A stretch of 64,000 bases of DNA, taken from Roseiarcus sp963813195. Its GTDB lineage: Bacteria; Pseudomonadota; Alphaproteobacteria; Rhizobiales; Beijerinckiaceae. The notes beneath the pieces were generated by a model, which had not been told where the DNA came from, did not search any database, and was given only the letters and a program-made list of their open reading frames with translations. The number at the start of each line of letters is the position of its first letter. Positions within the stretch are counted from its first letter, which is position 1. This document shows, piece by piece, positions 17,085-25,759 of the stretch. The DNA is taken from the NCBI GenBank assembly GCA_963813195.1, contig CAWEYC010000034.1, forward strand, positions 248,001 to 312,000, given 5' to 3'. Both the position numbers and the translations under genes were made by a program.

Positions 17085-17536
17085 ACCGCGTCGGCGCGCG
17101 CTTCGAAGGCGGCGGAGAATTTGCGGAACGCCTTGTCGAACAACGACCCCATCAGCGCGCCGAGCATACGGCTGCGAAAGTCGTAGGTGATGTAGAACTC
17201 CACGTGGGAATGGCCAGGCTCCGGGTCGTCGCGGAAATTCCAGATGTTCTCCAGACGTCTGAACGGCCCATCGACATATTCGACGAGAATTTTCAGCCGC
17301 GGCCGGTCGAGCGTGACGCGGCTGGTGAATTGTTCATGGATCGCGCGATATCCCACTTCCATGTCCGCGACCAGGATTTCGACGCCGTCGTCCTCCTCGA
17401 TCCGCCGGTGCACGCGCAAGGCTTGGCACAGAGGCACGAATTCGGGATAGCGCTCGACGTCGGCGACGAGATCGAACATCTCCTGGGAGGAATGGCGCAC
17501 GCGCCGCTCGTTGTGAAACGACGGCACGAGGATCAC
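17063..17536 (-). CDS. RatA/COQ10 family START-like protein
   Basis: A 157-residue START-like lipid-binding protein, called COQ10 in mitochondria and RatA in some bacteria. In this clade the probable role is ubiquinone binding rather than toxicity. Hallmarks are RRVRHSSQEMFDLVADVERYPEF cut to its core VADVERYPEFVPLC, and YDFRSRMLGALMG with a C-terminal FRKFSAAFEARA helix. The start is GTG 17536, whose GTGA overlaps the stop of the DUF1467 gene by four bases. The much longer open frame upstream has a composition unlike protein and is ignored. It overlaps cinA tail to tail. Confidence 0.85.
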   Translation of the reverse strand: MILVPSFHNERRVRHSSQEMFDLVADVERYPEFVPLCQALRVHRRIEEDDGVEILVADMEVGYRAIHEQFTSRVTLDRPRLKILVEYVDGPFRRLENIWNFRDDPEPGHSHVEFYITYDFRSRMLGALMGSLFDKAFRKFSAAFEARADAVYGRKAG

Positions 17537-17766
17537 CCCATCAAATAAACGCCGGCGTCGACGACGCCGAAGACCACCGCCGAGACGAGCGTCGTCCACA
17601 GCGCCGTGCGGAGGAGGCGCGGCGCCAACGGGGCGCCGGGATCCAAACCCGCCGGCGCGCCGTCGGCCTCGCTCTCCCCGCGCGAGCGGATCACGAACGG
17701 GAAGACCGCGAATAGGGCCACCCACCAGATCGTGATGAAGGTCGCTATCGCCAACGGCGCCGGCAT
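17533..17766 (-). CDS. DUF1467 family membrane protein
   Basis: A 77-residue protein with two predicted membrane segments, one near residues 6-26 (ATFITIWWVALFAVFPFVI) and one near 53-73. This is the layout of the small DUF1467 family found throughout Rhizobiales, function unknown. It overlaps ratA by four bases, so the two are probably translated together. In other genomes DUF1467 often precedes proS; here it precedes ratA. Confidence 0.85.
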   Translation of the reverse strand: MPAPLAIATFITIWWVALFAVFPFVIRSRGESEADGAPAGLDPGAPLAPRLLRTALWTTLVSAVVFGVVDAGVYLMG

Positions 17767-17808
17767 CAGCGCTCTCCCAATGTCGATCCGCGGCGCCCGG
17801 CGGTCATC

Positions 17809-18231
17809 CTACTTCGGCGGCTGTTGAGCAGGGGCCGCCGGCGCCGGCGCGGCGGGCGCCGGTGCGGCCGGAGCCGGAGACGCGGGGGCGCCGCCGCCCG
17901 ACTGGTTCTGCTGCATTTCCTTGAGCTGATCGAGCAGGCTGCCCTCCTTCTTCGGGGCCGTGGAGCTCGAAGAGGCCGGGGCGGCGCTGTCGAGGATGGA
18001 GCGCGGCGCGCGGCTCCAGCCAGCGATGACCGACATCAGGATCGAGGTGACGAAGAACAGCGTCGCCAAAATCGCCGTCGCCCGAGAGAGCGCATTCGCC
18101 TGGCCGCGCCCGGTCATGAATCCGCCCCCGCCGCCGGCGCCGAGCACGCCGCCTTCCGAGCGCTGCAACAGCACGACGGCGACAAGGGCGATCACCACCA
18201 GGAGGTGAATGACGATCAGCACGGTTTGCAT
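17809..18231 (-). CDS. secG: Preprotein translocase subunit SecG
   Basis: The SecG subunit of the SecYEG channel, 140 residues. Two hydrophobic segments (about 3-23 and 52-72) flank the conserved LLQRSEGGVLGAGGGGGFMTGRG loop, seen here in its core QRSEGGVLGAGGGG. The long Ala/Pro-rich tail, with repeated PAAPAPA units, is typical of alphaproteobacterial SecG. In many relatives secG lies directly beside tpiA; here the YXWGXW gene sits between them. Confidence 0.95.
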   Translation of the reverse strand: MQTVLIVIHLLVVIALVAVVLLQRSEGGVLGAGGGGGFMTGRGQANALSRATAILATLFFVTSILMSVIAGWSRAPRSILDSAAPASSSSTAPKKEGSLLDQLKEMQQNQSGGGAPASPAPAAPAPAAPAPAAPAQQPPK

Positions 18232-18445
18232 GAAGACGATCCTTGGGGGCCGCGCGAGGCGCGCGCGGCGCAGACTTATGAATTGGCGCGGCTCCTAGCA
18301 CGACGCAAGGGGCGCGTCCACGTTCGCGAGGACGGCCGTGAGCCGGGGCGCCCCGATCAAGGATCGCTATCGACGCTATCCTCCCGGACATCAGTCATTC
18401 GCGAAAGGCGCCGCGCCGAGAACTCTCGACGCGGCGATTTCATCG

Positions 18446-19660
18446 TCACGGGCACTTCGGCTGGCCGGGATTCCCGCATTTCTCCTTTTCGGGTTTGCCG
18501 GGTCCCTTATTGGGCTGGCCCAAGGGCGCGGGCTTGACCGGCCGCGCGGCCGGGGGCGCGTGCTCGTTGGCCGCGCCGACCGGCGGTGCTTTCCTCTCGA
18601 CCGGAGCCGGAGAGGCTTTCCGCTCCGGTTCGACCTTCTTCTCGGGCTCCCCTGCCGGCCGCCTTTCGGCGCGCTGCGGCTCGATCTTCGGAGACGGCGT
18701 GGCGGTTGGCTGGGCCTTCTTCTCAGGCTCGCCGACAGGGCGCCTTGCCGCGCCCTCCGGTTCGACCTTCTGAGATGGCCGGGGCGTCGCCTCGAGTTTG
18801 CCGGTTCCCGGCGCCCTCTTCTCCTGGTCCCTCTCCAGCTTCTGTTGTCCGGTCTCCGGCTTCTTCTCCGGCTCGACGCCATTGGGCGTGACTGAGACCG
18901 GATGGACAGGCGCGACGCCGTTCGGCTTGGCTTTGACGACGCCCGGACCGGTGAACGCGGCCGGCCTGACCGTCGCGGCGATCGCCGGCCTGCCATGGTT
19001 GGTCGACTCGAATAGGTCGCTCTTCATGCTCGCCGTCCGCGCGTGCTGGACCTGACTATCCGTGGGCGGGACGTGGGTTTCCTTCCTGTCCGCCTCTTCT
19101 TCCGCCGTGGGCTTGGCCTCCGTCCCTCCAGGGCCGTTGAAGCTCGCGCGATTGGCGGTGACGTTGTTGATGACCACCGTCTTTTCATACACGTCGGTTA
19201 CGTGGACCGAGCCGATGTTGTTCACGCTGCGGTTGTAGAAAAACTGGCCGTGATCCCAGCGTCCCCCTTCGTAACCGGCGCCATCGTAGCCGAAGCCGTA
19301 GGAAACCCCGCCATAGAAGCCGACGTGGGGGCCCCAGTAACCGCGATTGTAGACGTAGGCGCCGCCGTCGTAGCCCCAATATCCCGGCGTCCACAGAAGC
19401 CCCTCCTGCGGCGGCTCGACCCAGGTGCCGGGCACCCAGTAATAGTCGTAGTTGTTCCACGCCCAATATCCCGGCGTCCACATGTAGCCGGGCGCCGGGA
19501 TCGGCGGCTGGTCGTAGTTGGGCAACGGCGGCGGTTTGATGTCCGCACGGATGCCAGCGCCCGCGCAGGTGCAGGATTGGGCCAACGACGGGCTGGAAAG
19601 CGCCACAATGGAAGTCGCTCCGAGAAGCACGGCGATGATTGCGGATTGCAGTTTATGCAT
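18446..19660 (-). CDS. YXWGXW-type aromatic-repeat secreted protein with Pro/Lys-rich tail
   Basis: A secreted protein of 404 residues with a signal peptide ending near SPSLAQ. The N-terminal third carries aromatic repeats such as PGYMWTPGYW, YYWVPGTWVEPP, LLWTPGYWGYDGG and YNRGYWGPHVGFYGG, the YXWGXW type. A middle part is followed by a 200-residue region built from Pro, Lys, Glu and Ala, with recurrent GEPEKK units that probably stay unfolded and span the wall or periplasm. The protein ends with two cysteines (KCGNPGQPKCP). Function is unknown; surface or peptidoglycan association is plausible. It interrupts secG and tpiA. Confidence 0.75.
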   Translation of the reverse strand: MHKLQSAIIAVLLGATSIVALSSPSLAQSCTCAGAGIRADIKPPPLPNYDQPPIPAPGYMWTPGYWAWNNYDYYWVPGTWVEPPQEGLLWTPGYWGYDGGAYVYNRGYWGPHVGFYGGVSYGFGYDGAGYEGGRWDHGQFFYNRSVNNIGSVHVTDVYEKTVVINNVTANRASFNGPGGTEAKPTAEEEADRKETHVPPTDSQVQHARTASMKSDLFESTNHGRPAIAATVRPAAFTGPGVVKAKPNGVAPVHPVSVTPNGVEPEKKPETGQQKLERDQEKRAPGTGKLEATPRPSQKVEPEGAARRPVGEPEKKAQPTATPSPKIEPQRAERRPAGEPEKKVEPERKASPAPVERKAPPVGAANEHAPPAARPVKPAPLGQPNKGPGKPEKEKCGNPGQPKCP

Positions 19661-19824
19661 AGAGGAATCCCCGTTGTTTTATCCCCGTGACGTCACCGCA
19701 AAGACTCGGCGCAGCTATTGCTTTCAGCCGTGACTGGCGAGCATTGGCAGGGCCAGCCTGAACGCAGGCTGAAGAGCTCACTTGGCCTGCGCTTCCGGCA
19801 AAATAACGGCGAGGACGGGGCGGA

Positions 19825-20583
19825 TTACGCGTAAGTTGCGGCGATCGCCATGAAATCGACCGCCTTGAGACTGGCGCCGCCGACGAGGGCGCCGTCGACG
19901 TTACGCAGGCCGAGCAACTCGCGCGCGTTGGCGGGCTTGACCGAACCGCCGTAGAGGATGCGCATTTGCCCGCCTGCTTCTCCATAGATGTCGCCGAGCA
20001 GGGCGCGGATCGCGCCGTGCATCTCGGCGACGTCGGCCGGCGTCGGCGTCAGGCCGGCGCCGATCGCCCAGACGGGCTCGTAGGCGACGACGAGATCGGC
20101 GGGCGCGGCTTTGGCGGGCAGCGACCCCCTGAGTTGGCCGCTCACGACTTGGATCGCGTGGCCCGCCTCGCGCTCGGCGCGCGTTTCGCCGACGCAGAGA
20201 ATGGCGGCCAATCCGGCTCGATGGGCGGCTTCCGCCTTGGCGCGCACCAGGGCGTCGCTCTCGCCGTGGCCGGCGCGACGCTCGGAATGGCCGACGATCA
20301 CGTAGGCGGCGCCGGCGTCCTTGAGCATCGGCGCGGAAATGTCGCCGGTGTAGGCGCCGCTGTCGGCGGGATGACAATCCTGCGCGCCGAGATTGAGCGC
20401 GCCGCCCTCGAGAATCTGGGCGGCCCCGGAGAGCAGCGTCGCCGGCGGGCAGACCGCGACCTCGGCCGCGCCGGCCGCCCCGGCGTCGACCGCCCGTCGC
20501 ATCGCGACAATCTCGCTCAAGGAGGCGCGCGTGCCGTTCATCTTCCAATTTCCCGCCACGAGCGGACGCACGCCAGGGGTCAT
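19825..20583 (-). CDS. tpiA: Triosephosphate isomerase
   Basis: A TIM-barrel enzyme of 252 residues that interconverts dihydroxyacetone phosphate and glyceraldehyde-3-phosphate. The catalytic Lys is in GNWKMNG, the His in VGHSERRA, the Glu in AYEPVWAIG, and the phosphate loop in YGGSVKPANARELL. All three catalytic residues are present. I start at ATG 20583 (MTPGVRPLVAGNWKMNG); the frame is open 23 codons further without support. ppiD diverges from it after about 150 bases. Confidence 0.96.
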   Translation of the reverse strand: MTPGVRPLVAGNWKMNGTRASLSEIVAMRRAVDAGAAGAAEVAVCPPATLLSGAAQILEGGALNLGAQDCHPADSGAYTGDISAPMLKDAGAAYVIVGHSERRAGHGESDALVRAKAEAAHRAGLAAILCVGETRAEREAGHAIQVVSGQLRGSLPAKAAPADLVVAYEPVWAIGAGLTPTPADVAEMHGAIRALLGDIYGEAGGQMRILYGGSVKPANARELLGLRNVDGALVGGASLKAVDFMAIAATYA

Positions 20584-20737
20584 GAACTTGCCTCTCGGGG
20601 GAAAACGCGATGCGGGGGCTCGCCGATTATCATTCCTGCTGCGCCTATGCAAAGCCTTCCACGAGAGCTAGATAGGGCCGAAAGTCGGATCTGGCCGGAA
20701 ATGCGGCCTCGGCAACGGAAAGGGATCAGCAAAAGCC

Positions 20738-22629
20738 ATGCTCGATGGGATGCGGAAGGCGACGCAAGGCTTTCTCGGCCGTTTCGTCATGACGGTCGTG
20801 CTCGGCCTCATCATCGTCAGCTTCGTGATCTGGGGCATCGGCGACATGTTTCGCGGTGCGGTCTCCAACCAAGTCGCGAAAGTCGGCGGCACGGCTATCA
20901 CCGCCCAGGCGTTTCAGACCGCGTATCAGAATTCTGATGTACCAGTACCAGACGCGATACAAGATGAGCTTGACCAACGCGCAGGCGCGCGCGCTCGGCC
21001 TCGACAATCAGGTGCTGCAGCGTCTCATCGCCGAGGCCGCTCTCGATCAGCGCGCCGCGTCGCTGGGTCTGGCGATTTCCGACGCGGCGATCGCGGATGC
21101 TGTCCGCGCCGATCCGAACCTGCAGGACGCATCGGGCCAATTCAGCCGCGCCCGCTTCGACGCCGCGCTGCGCGACTCCGGCCTCAGCGAACGCGGTTTC
21201 TTCGCGAGCCAGCGTAAAGCCTATCTGCGCCAGCAGATCGAACTCGCGATGGTCGACGGCCTGAACGCGCCCAAGTCTCTCGTCGACGTGCTCACGCGGG
21301 TTGATGCGCAGACGCGTGCGATCGACTACGTCGTTCTGCCGCCGGCCGCGGCGGGAGAGATCGCCGCGCCCTCGACGGACGCCCTGAAGAAGTATTTCGA
21401 GGACCGCAAGGCGAGTTTCCGCGCCCCCGAATATCGCGGCTTCACCATGCTGTTGGCATCGCCCGACTCGCTCGCGAAGCCAGCGGACGTCTCGGACGAG
21501 GACGCCAGGGCGGTGTACGACAAGGAGCGCGACAGCCGGTTCACCGTGCCCGAAAAGCGCAAGCTCGAGCAGATCATCTTTCCGAACGACGCGGAGGCGG
21601 CCGAGGCGGAAGCCAAGTTGAAGGCCGGCGCCACTTTCGACGACCTCGTCAAGGCGCGCAATCTCAAGCCGACGGATATCGACCTCGGCGAGACCACCAA
21701 AGCCGGCATGTTCGACGCCGCGATCGCGGACGCCGCTTTCGCCCTGCCCGACGGCGGGACCAGCGATGTCGTGAAGGGTAAGTTCGGACCGGTCATCGTC
21801 CATGTCGCCTCGGTCACGCCGGCAAGCGTAAAGACCTTCGCCGACGTCGAAGACAGCCTCAAGAAGGACATCGCGCTCAATCGCGCCACCGAGGACGTGC
21901 AGAACTTGCACGATAAGGTCGAAGACGCGCGCACTTCCGGCAAGACCCTGGCCGAAGCAGCCAAATCGGTGGGACTGGAGACGCGCGTCGTGCCTGCCGT
22001 GGATATTCAAGGGAACGATCCCTCGGGCGCCGCCGTCGACCTTCCGGAGAAGCCTTTATTGCTTCGCTCGGTGTTCGGCTCCGACGTCGGCGTCGACAAC
22101 GTGGCGCTGGAAACCAAGGACCACGGCTATCTCTGGTTCGATATCACCAAGGTGGATCCAGCGCACGATCGCACTTTCGACGAGGTCAAGGATACCGTCG
22201 AGAAGCAATGGCGCGCCGATGAGGTCACGCGCGCGCTCGGCGCCAAGGCGCTGGATATGGTCAAGCAGCTCGACACGGGCGCGACTATCGCCAGCGTCGC
22301 ACAGAGCGCGAAGTCTCGAAGTCAAATCGGCGGCGGGCATCCATCGCAGCGGCGGCGCCGGGCTTGCCGCGAGCGTCGTCAACGCGGTGTTCGCGACCCC
22401 GCCGAACGGCGCCGGATCGGCGGCGGCTCCCGACGGGCGCGTGGTGTTCAAGATCACCGCCGACGCGACGCCGCCGACCGACGCCAACGACGCAGCCGTC
22501 AAGGCGAGCGCCACGCAGCTCGACGGCGCCCTGCAGTCGAGCGTGGTCGCGCAGTACATCTCCGCGCTGGAGCGCCAGCTCGGGGTGACGATCAACGACA
22601 GCGTCCTCCAGGCCGCCGAGGGCGGCTGA
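20738..22629 (+). pseudogene. ppiD: PpiD/SurA-like periplasmic peptidyl-prolyl isomerase, two frameshifts
   Basis: An inner-membrane-anchored SurA-N/rotamase chaperone, expected at about 629 residues. The N-terminal part with one membrane helix (MTVVLGLIIVSFVIWGIG) is in the frame starting at 20738. The bulk of the protein, from MYQYQTRYKMSLTNAQARAL onward, is in the next frame. The end, from SLEVKSAAGIHRSGGAGLAA, is in the third. Removing one T at about 20933 and one A at about 22311 rejoins everything seamlessly. trpE follows one base after the stop. Either the gene is decaying or the assembly has two single-base errors. Confidence 0.8.
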
Positions 22630-22630
22630 G

Positions 22631-24157
22631 ATGACGATGATGACCGTCCAGGATTTCGACGATTTCGCGCGCCGTTACGCGAGCGGGCTGGCGAGCGTCG
22701 TGCAAACAACGCTTGTCGCGGACCTGGAAACGCCGGTGTCGGCCTATCTCAAGCTGGCGGCGGGGCGTTCGGGCAACATGTTCCTGCTCGAATCGGTCGA
22801 GGACGGCGCGCAACGCGGGCGTTACTCGATGATCGGCCTCGACCCCGATGTCGTGTGGCGCTCCAGCGGCGAAGGTTCCGAGATCAACCGGCGCGCCTTG
22901 ACCGAGCCCGACGCGTTCACCCCCTGCCCCGGCAAGCCGCTCGAGGCGCTGCGCTCGCTGCTGGCGGAATCGCGGATCGACCTGCCGCTCGGGTTGCCGC
23001 CGATGTCGGCCGGCGTATTCGGCTATCTCGGCTACGACATGGTGCGGCAAATGGAGCGCCTGGCGCCCGCCAAGCCGGACCCGATCGGCGTGCCCGAGGC
23101 GATCCTCATCCGACCGACCATCATGATCGTCTTCGACGGCGTGCGCGATGAAATGATCGTCGTCACGCCCGTGCGCCCCGCTGCCAATGTCCCCGCCCGC
23201 GCGGCCTACGAGAGCGCGCAGGCGCGTCTCGACGCGATCGTGGCGGCGCTCGAGGGGCCGCTCGATCATGCGCCCCCCGCGATCGATCCGACCCTGCGCG
23301 CCGGAGAAGCCGCCTCCAACACCAGCGAGCCCGAATTTCTCGGCATGGTCGCCAGGGCGAAGGACTACATCGGCGCCGGCGACGCGTTCCAGATCGTGTT
23401 GTCGCAGCGCTTCACCAGCCGTTTCGATCTCCCGGCCTTTTCGCTCTATCGCGCGCTGCGGCGGGTCAATCCCTCTCCCTACCTCTGCTTTCTTGATTTC
23501 GGCGGCTTCCAGATCGTCGTCTCCAGCCCGGAAATCCTGGTGCGGGTGCGCGCCGGCAAGGTCGTCATCCGCCCCATCGCCGGCACGCGCTGGCGCGGCA
23601 AGACGCCGGCGGAAGACGCCGCCCTCGCCGCCGAGCTTCTCGCCGATCCCAAGGAGCGCGCCGAACATCTCATGCTGCTCGATCTCGGCCGCAACGACGT
23701 CGGCCGGGTCGCCAGGATCGGCACGGTCAAGGTGACCGACAGCTTCTTCATCGAGCGCTACAGCCACGTGATGCACATCGTCTCGAACGTCGAGGGCGAA
23801 CTTCGCGCCGACCTCGACAACGTCGCCGCGCTCGCCGCCGGCTTTCCCGCCGGAACCGTCTCCGGCGCGCCAAAAGTGCGCGCGATGGAGATCATCGACG
23901 AACTGGAGAAGGACAAGCGCGGCATCTACGCCGGCTGCATCGGCTATTTCGGCGCCGGCGGCGAGATGGACACCTGCATCGTCCTGCGCGCCTCGGTGGT
24001 CAAGGACGGCTTCATGCACGTCCAGGCCGGCGCCGGCGTCGTCAACGATTCCGTTCCGCTCTCCGAGCACCGCGAGTGCATCAACAAGGCGCAGGCGCTG
24101 TTTCGCGCGGCGGACGAGGCGGTGCGGTTCGCGACGCGGGCGAAGCGCGGGCAGTAG
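22631..24157 (+). CDS. trpE: Anthranilate synthase component I
   Basis: Chorismate-binding large subunit (508 residues) that makes anthranilate with the TrpG glutaminase. The catalytic half contains GDAFQIVLSQRF, PIAGTRWRGKT, DLGRNDVGRVA and GTVSGAPKVRAME. An LLES segment near the N-terminus corresponds to the tryptophan feedback site. It begins one base after the ppiD stop, so translation may depend on ppiD read-through. The partner trpG and trpDC lie about 13.3 kb downstream, on the same strand. No leader-peptide attenuator is visible because there is no intergenic space. Confidence 0.96.
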   Translation: MTMMTVQDFDDFARRYASGLASVVQTTLVADLETPVSAYLKLAAGRSGNMFLLESVEDGAQRGRYSMIGLDPDVVWRSSGEGSEINRRALTEPDAFTPCPGKPLEALRSLLAESRIDLPLGLPPMSAGVFGYLGYDMVRQMERLAPAKPDPIGVPEAILIRPTIMIVFDGVRDEMIVVTPVRPAANVPARAAYESAQARLDAIVAALEGPLDHAPPAIDPTLRAGEAASNTSEPEFLGMVARAKDYIGAGDAFQIVLSQRFTSRFDLPAFSLYRALRRVNPSPYLCFLDFGGFQIVVSSPEILVRVRAGKVVIRPIAGTRWRGKTPAEDAALAAELLADPKERAEHLMLLDLGRNDVGRVARIGTVKVTDSFFIERYSHVMHIVSNVEGELRADLDNVAALAAGFPAGTVSGAPKVRAMEIIDELEKDKRGIYAGCIGYFGAGGEMDTCIVLRASVVKDGFMHVQAGAGVVNDSVPLSEHRECINKAQALFRAADEAVRFATRAKRGQ

Positions 24158-24220
24158 CGGGCGAAGCGCGAACGCGTGTAAGCTATCTCGCCCTTCGATG
24201 GCCCGAAGAGGAGATGAGGC

Positions 24221-24754
24221 ATGGCGGCGCGCCCTTCCCGCATTGATCCGCCCACCGAGCGGGCCGTGCGCGATTTCCTCCGGCGAATCGCAAGCCGCTA
24301 TCCGCTGGCTGGCGCGCGGCTCTTCGGCAGCCGAGCGCGCGGCGACGGCGACAAATACAGCGACGCCGATCTTGCCGTATTGCTCAAAGGCCCTCGCGGG
24401 GACCTGATGAGCGCGGGCATCGACATGGCGGGAGTCGCTTTCGACGTGCTCCTCGACACCGACATCCTCGTCTCGCCCCTGCCTATCTGGGAAGACGAGT
24501 GGGAGCATCCGGAGACCTCCTCGAACCCGCGTCTGCTGGAGAACATTCGGCGGGAAGGCGTTGCGATCCTGTCGACGGCGAGGACGCCGCGCGCATGGTC
24601 GCATGGGCCGCGACGTTTCTTGAGGCTGTACGCGAAGCGTTCGGTTGGGTCCAGCCCTAGGCGACCTATCGCCCTGAAGGGGCTAGAGCGCTTTGTACTT
24701 AGGTCGAATCGGAGCCCGCCGTCTTCGCGAGCCAAGCGTGGCGATCCAGACTAA
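24221..24754 (+). CDS. MNT-type nucleotidyltransferase domain protein, extended C-terminus
   Basis: A polymerase-beta-superfamily nucleotidyltransferase of the MntA type, often the antitoxin partner of a HEPN ribonuclease. The signature GSRARGDGDKYSDADLAV is at about residues 46-63, with the later Asp in FDVLLDTDI. The family normally ends at NIRREGVAI. Here the frame runs on for about 60 residues of unprotein-like Arg-rich sequence. In another frame, 24571-24660 reads DGEDAARMVAWAATFLEAV, which resembles a HEPN-type C-terminal helix. I infer that most of a downstream partner gene was deleted, removing the normal stop. Confidence 0.7.
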   Translation: MAARPSRIDPPTERAVRDFLRRIASRYPLAGARLFGSRARGDGDKYSDADLAVLLKGPRGDLMSAGIDMAGVAFDVLLDTDILVSPLPIWEDEWEHPETSSNPRLLENIRREGVAILSTARTPRAWSHGPRRFLRLYAKRSVGSSPRRPIALKGLERFVLRSNRSPPSSRAKRGDPD

Positions 24755-24865
24755 GCCGCCGCCGCAACCCGTACGTCTGGATGGCGTCGCTTTGCTCGCC
24801 AAGACGGCGGAGGCTTGATTTCATCTCAGAACAACGAGCTTTAAATCGCGTGCGCTCTCACGACC

Positions 24866-25624
24866 TCACTGCCCCAGCGTCGCGATCACCTCGTCGATTC
24901 CGCGCGGTTTGATTTTGTAAACGCCGGAATAGGGTTCGCTGAATTCGAGGATCAAGAAGATCGCGCTCGAAACGGAAAGGGCCCCCAGCGCCTCGGCCGC
25001 CAAAGCGACCGCATTGAAATTGGCCAAAAACCCGTGGCCAAGGAACAAGAGCGCCGACCAACAACCCACCGCATACAGCAGCAAATGGGGCAGCGGATTC
25101 TCCAATTGCCGCGACATCAGCAATTGGGTCTGCACGATCGTCGTCCGGAGCTGCTTGGCGCTCGTGAGAAGTTCACGCTGCTCGTCTGTCGATGGGGTGA
25201 GCGAATTGAAAAACGACGCGGTCGCCTGCATCACGTTGTAGGAATTGGCGAATGTGAAGGCGATCGGCCTGACGTGGCCTTCGCCAAAGAACCGTTCGCG
25301 AGCCCGCAGCGTCGCCGCCTTGAGCGCTGCCCGGCCGGGCGCGGCCTCGGGGCCGTATCGCTTGAGCGCGAAGTCGAGTTCCAGGACCGCCGGAGCGAGC
25401 GTCTGCGCCTCGGATATCTGCGTCGCGAAGACGCCGTAGCTCGCCCAGACCAGCAGACCGAGAACCAATGCGAGCAGCAAGGTGACCAGCCCGACAATTC
25501 CGCCGATCGTGGCGCGCGAGTCGGCGACCACTTGGGTAGGCAGCAGCCACTGAATGACCAACCCGCCCATGCAACTGGCGAAAGTCAACGCCAGGATTGT
25601 CGCGGAACGACGGATCGAACTCAT
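24866..25624 (-). CDS. DUF4239 (bestrophin-like) membrane protein
   Basis: A 252-residue integral membrane protein resembling the DUF4239/bestrophin-like group. Two hydrophobic segments lie near the N-terminus (about 7-28 and 41-63) and two near the C-terminus (LLLYAVGCWSALLFLGHGFL and the SVSSAIFLILEF helix). The cytoplasmic middle has LDFALKRYGPEA and ALKAATL. Members are proposed channels or sensors without an agreed function. I start at MSSIRRSA (25624); five further codons upstream are open. It is a single gene, convergent with the nucleotidyltransferase. Confidence 0.75.
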   Translation of the reverse strand: MSSIRRSATILALTFASCMGGLVIQWLLPTQVVADSRATIGGIVGLVTLLLALVLGLLVWASYGVFATQISEAQTLAPAVLELDFALKRYGPEAAPGRAALKAATLRARERFFGEGHVRPIAFTFANSYNVMQATASFFNSLTPSTDEQRELLTSAKQLRTTIVQTQLLMSRQLENPLPHLLLYAVGCWSALLFLGHGFLANFNAVALAAEALGALSVSSAIFLILEFSEPYSGVYKIKPRGIDEVIATLGQ

Positions 25625-25759
25625 GTGGCGCCCCCTCAAACATGCCTGCCGCCGCGCTGCCTGGCGTCGTGCGAAGCTAAAGCCAGCCGAGGCCCGCCTC
25701 TCCGCTTCAGGCGCTTGGGCCCCCTGCCCGCTTCCCGCGACCGCGGAGCGGCCGCCCCC

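Noticed and set aside
17063..17536. RatA toxin of a toxin-antitoxin pair
   Set aside because: The name is used for this family, but no antitoxin is adjacent and the COQ10/ubiquinone-binding role is more likely.
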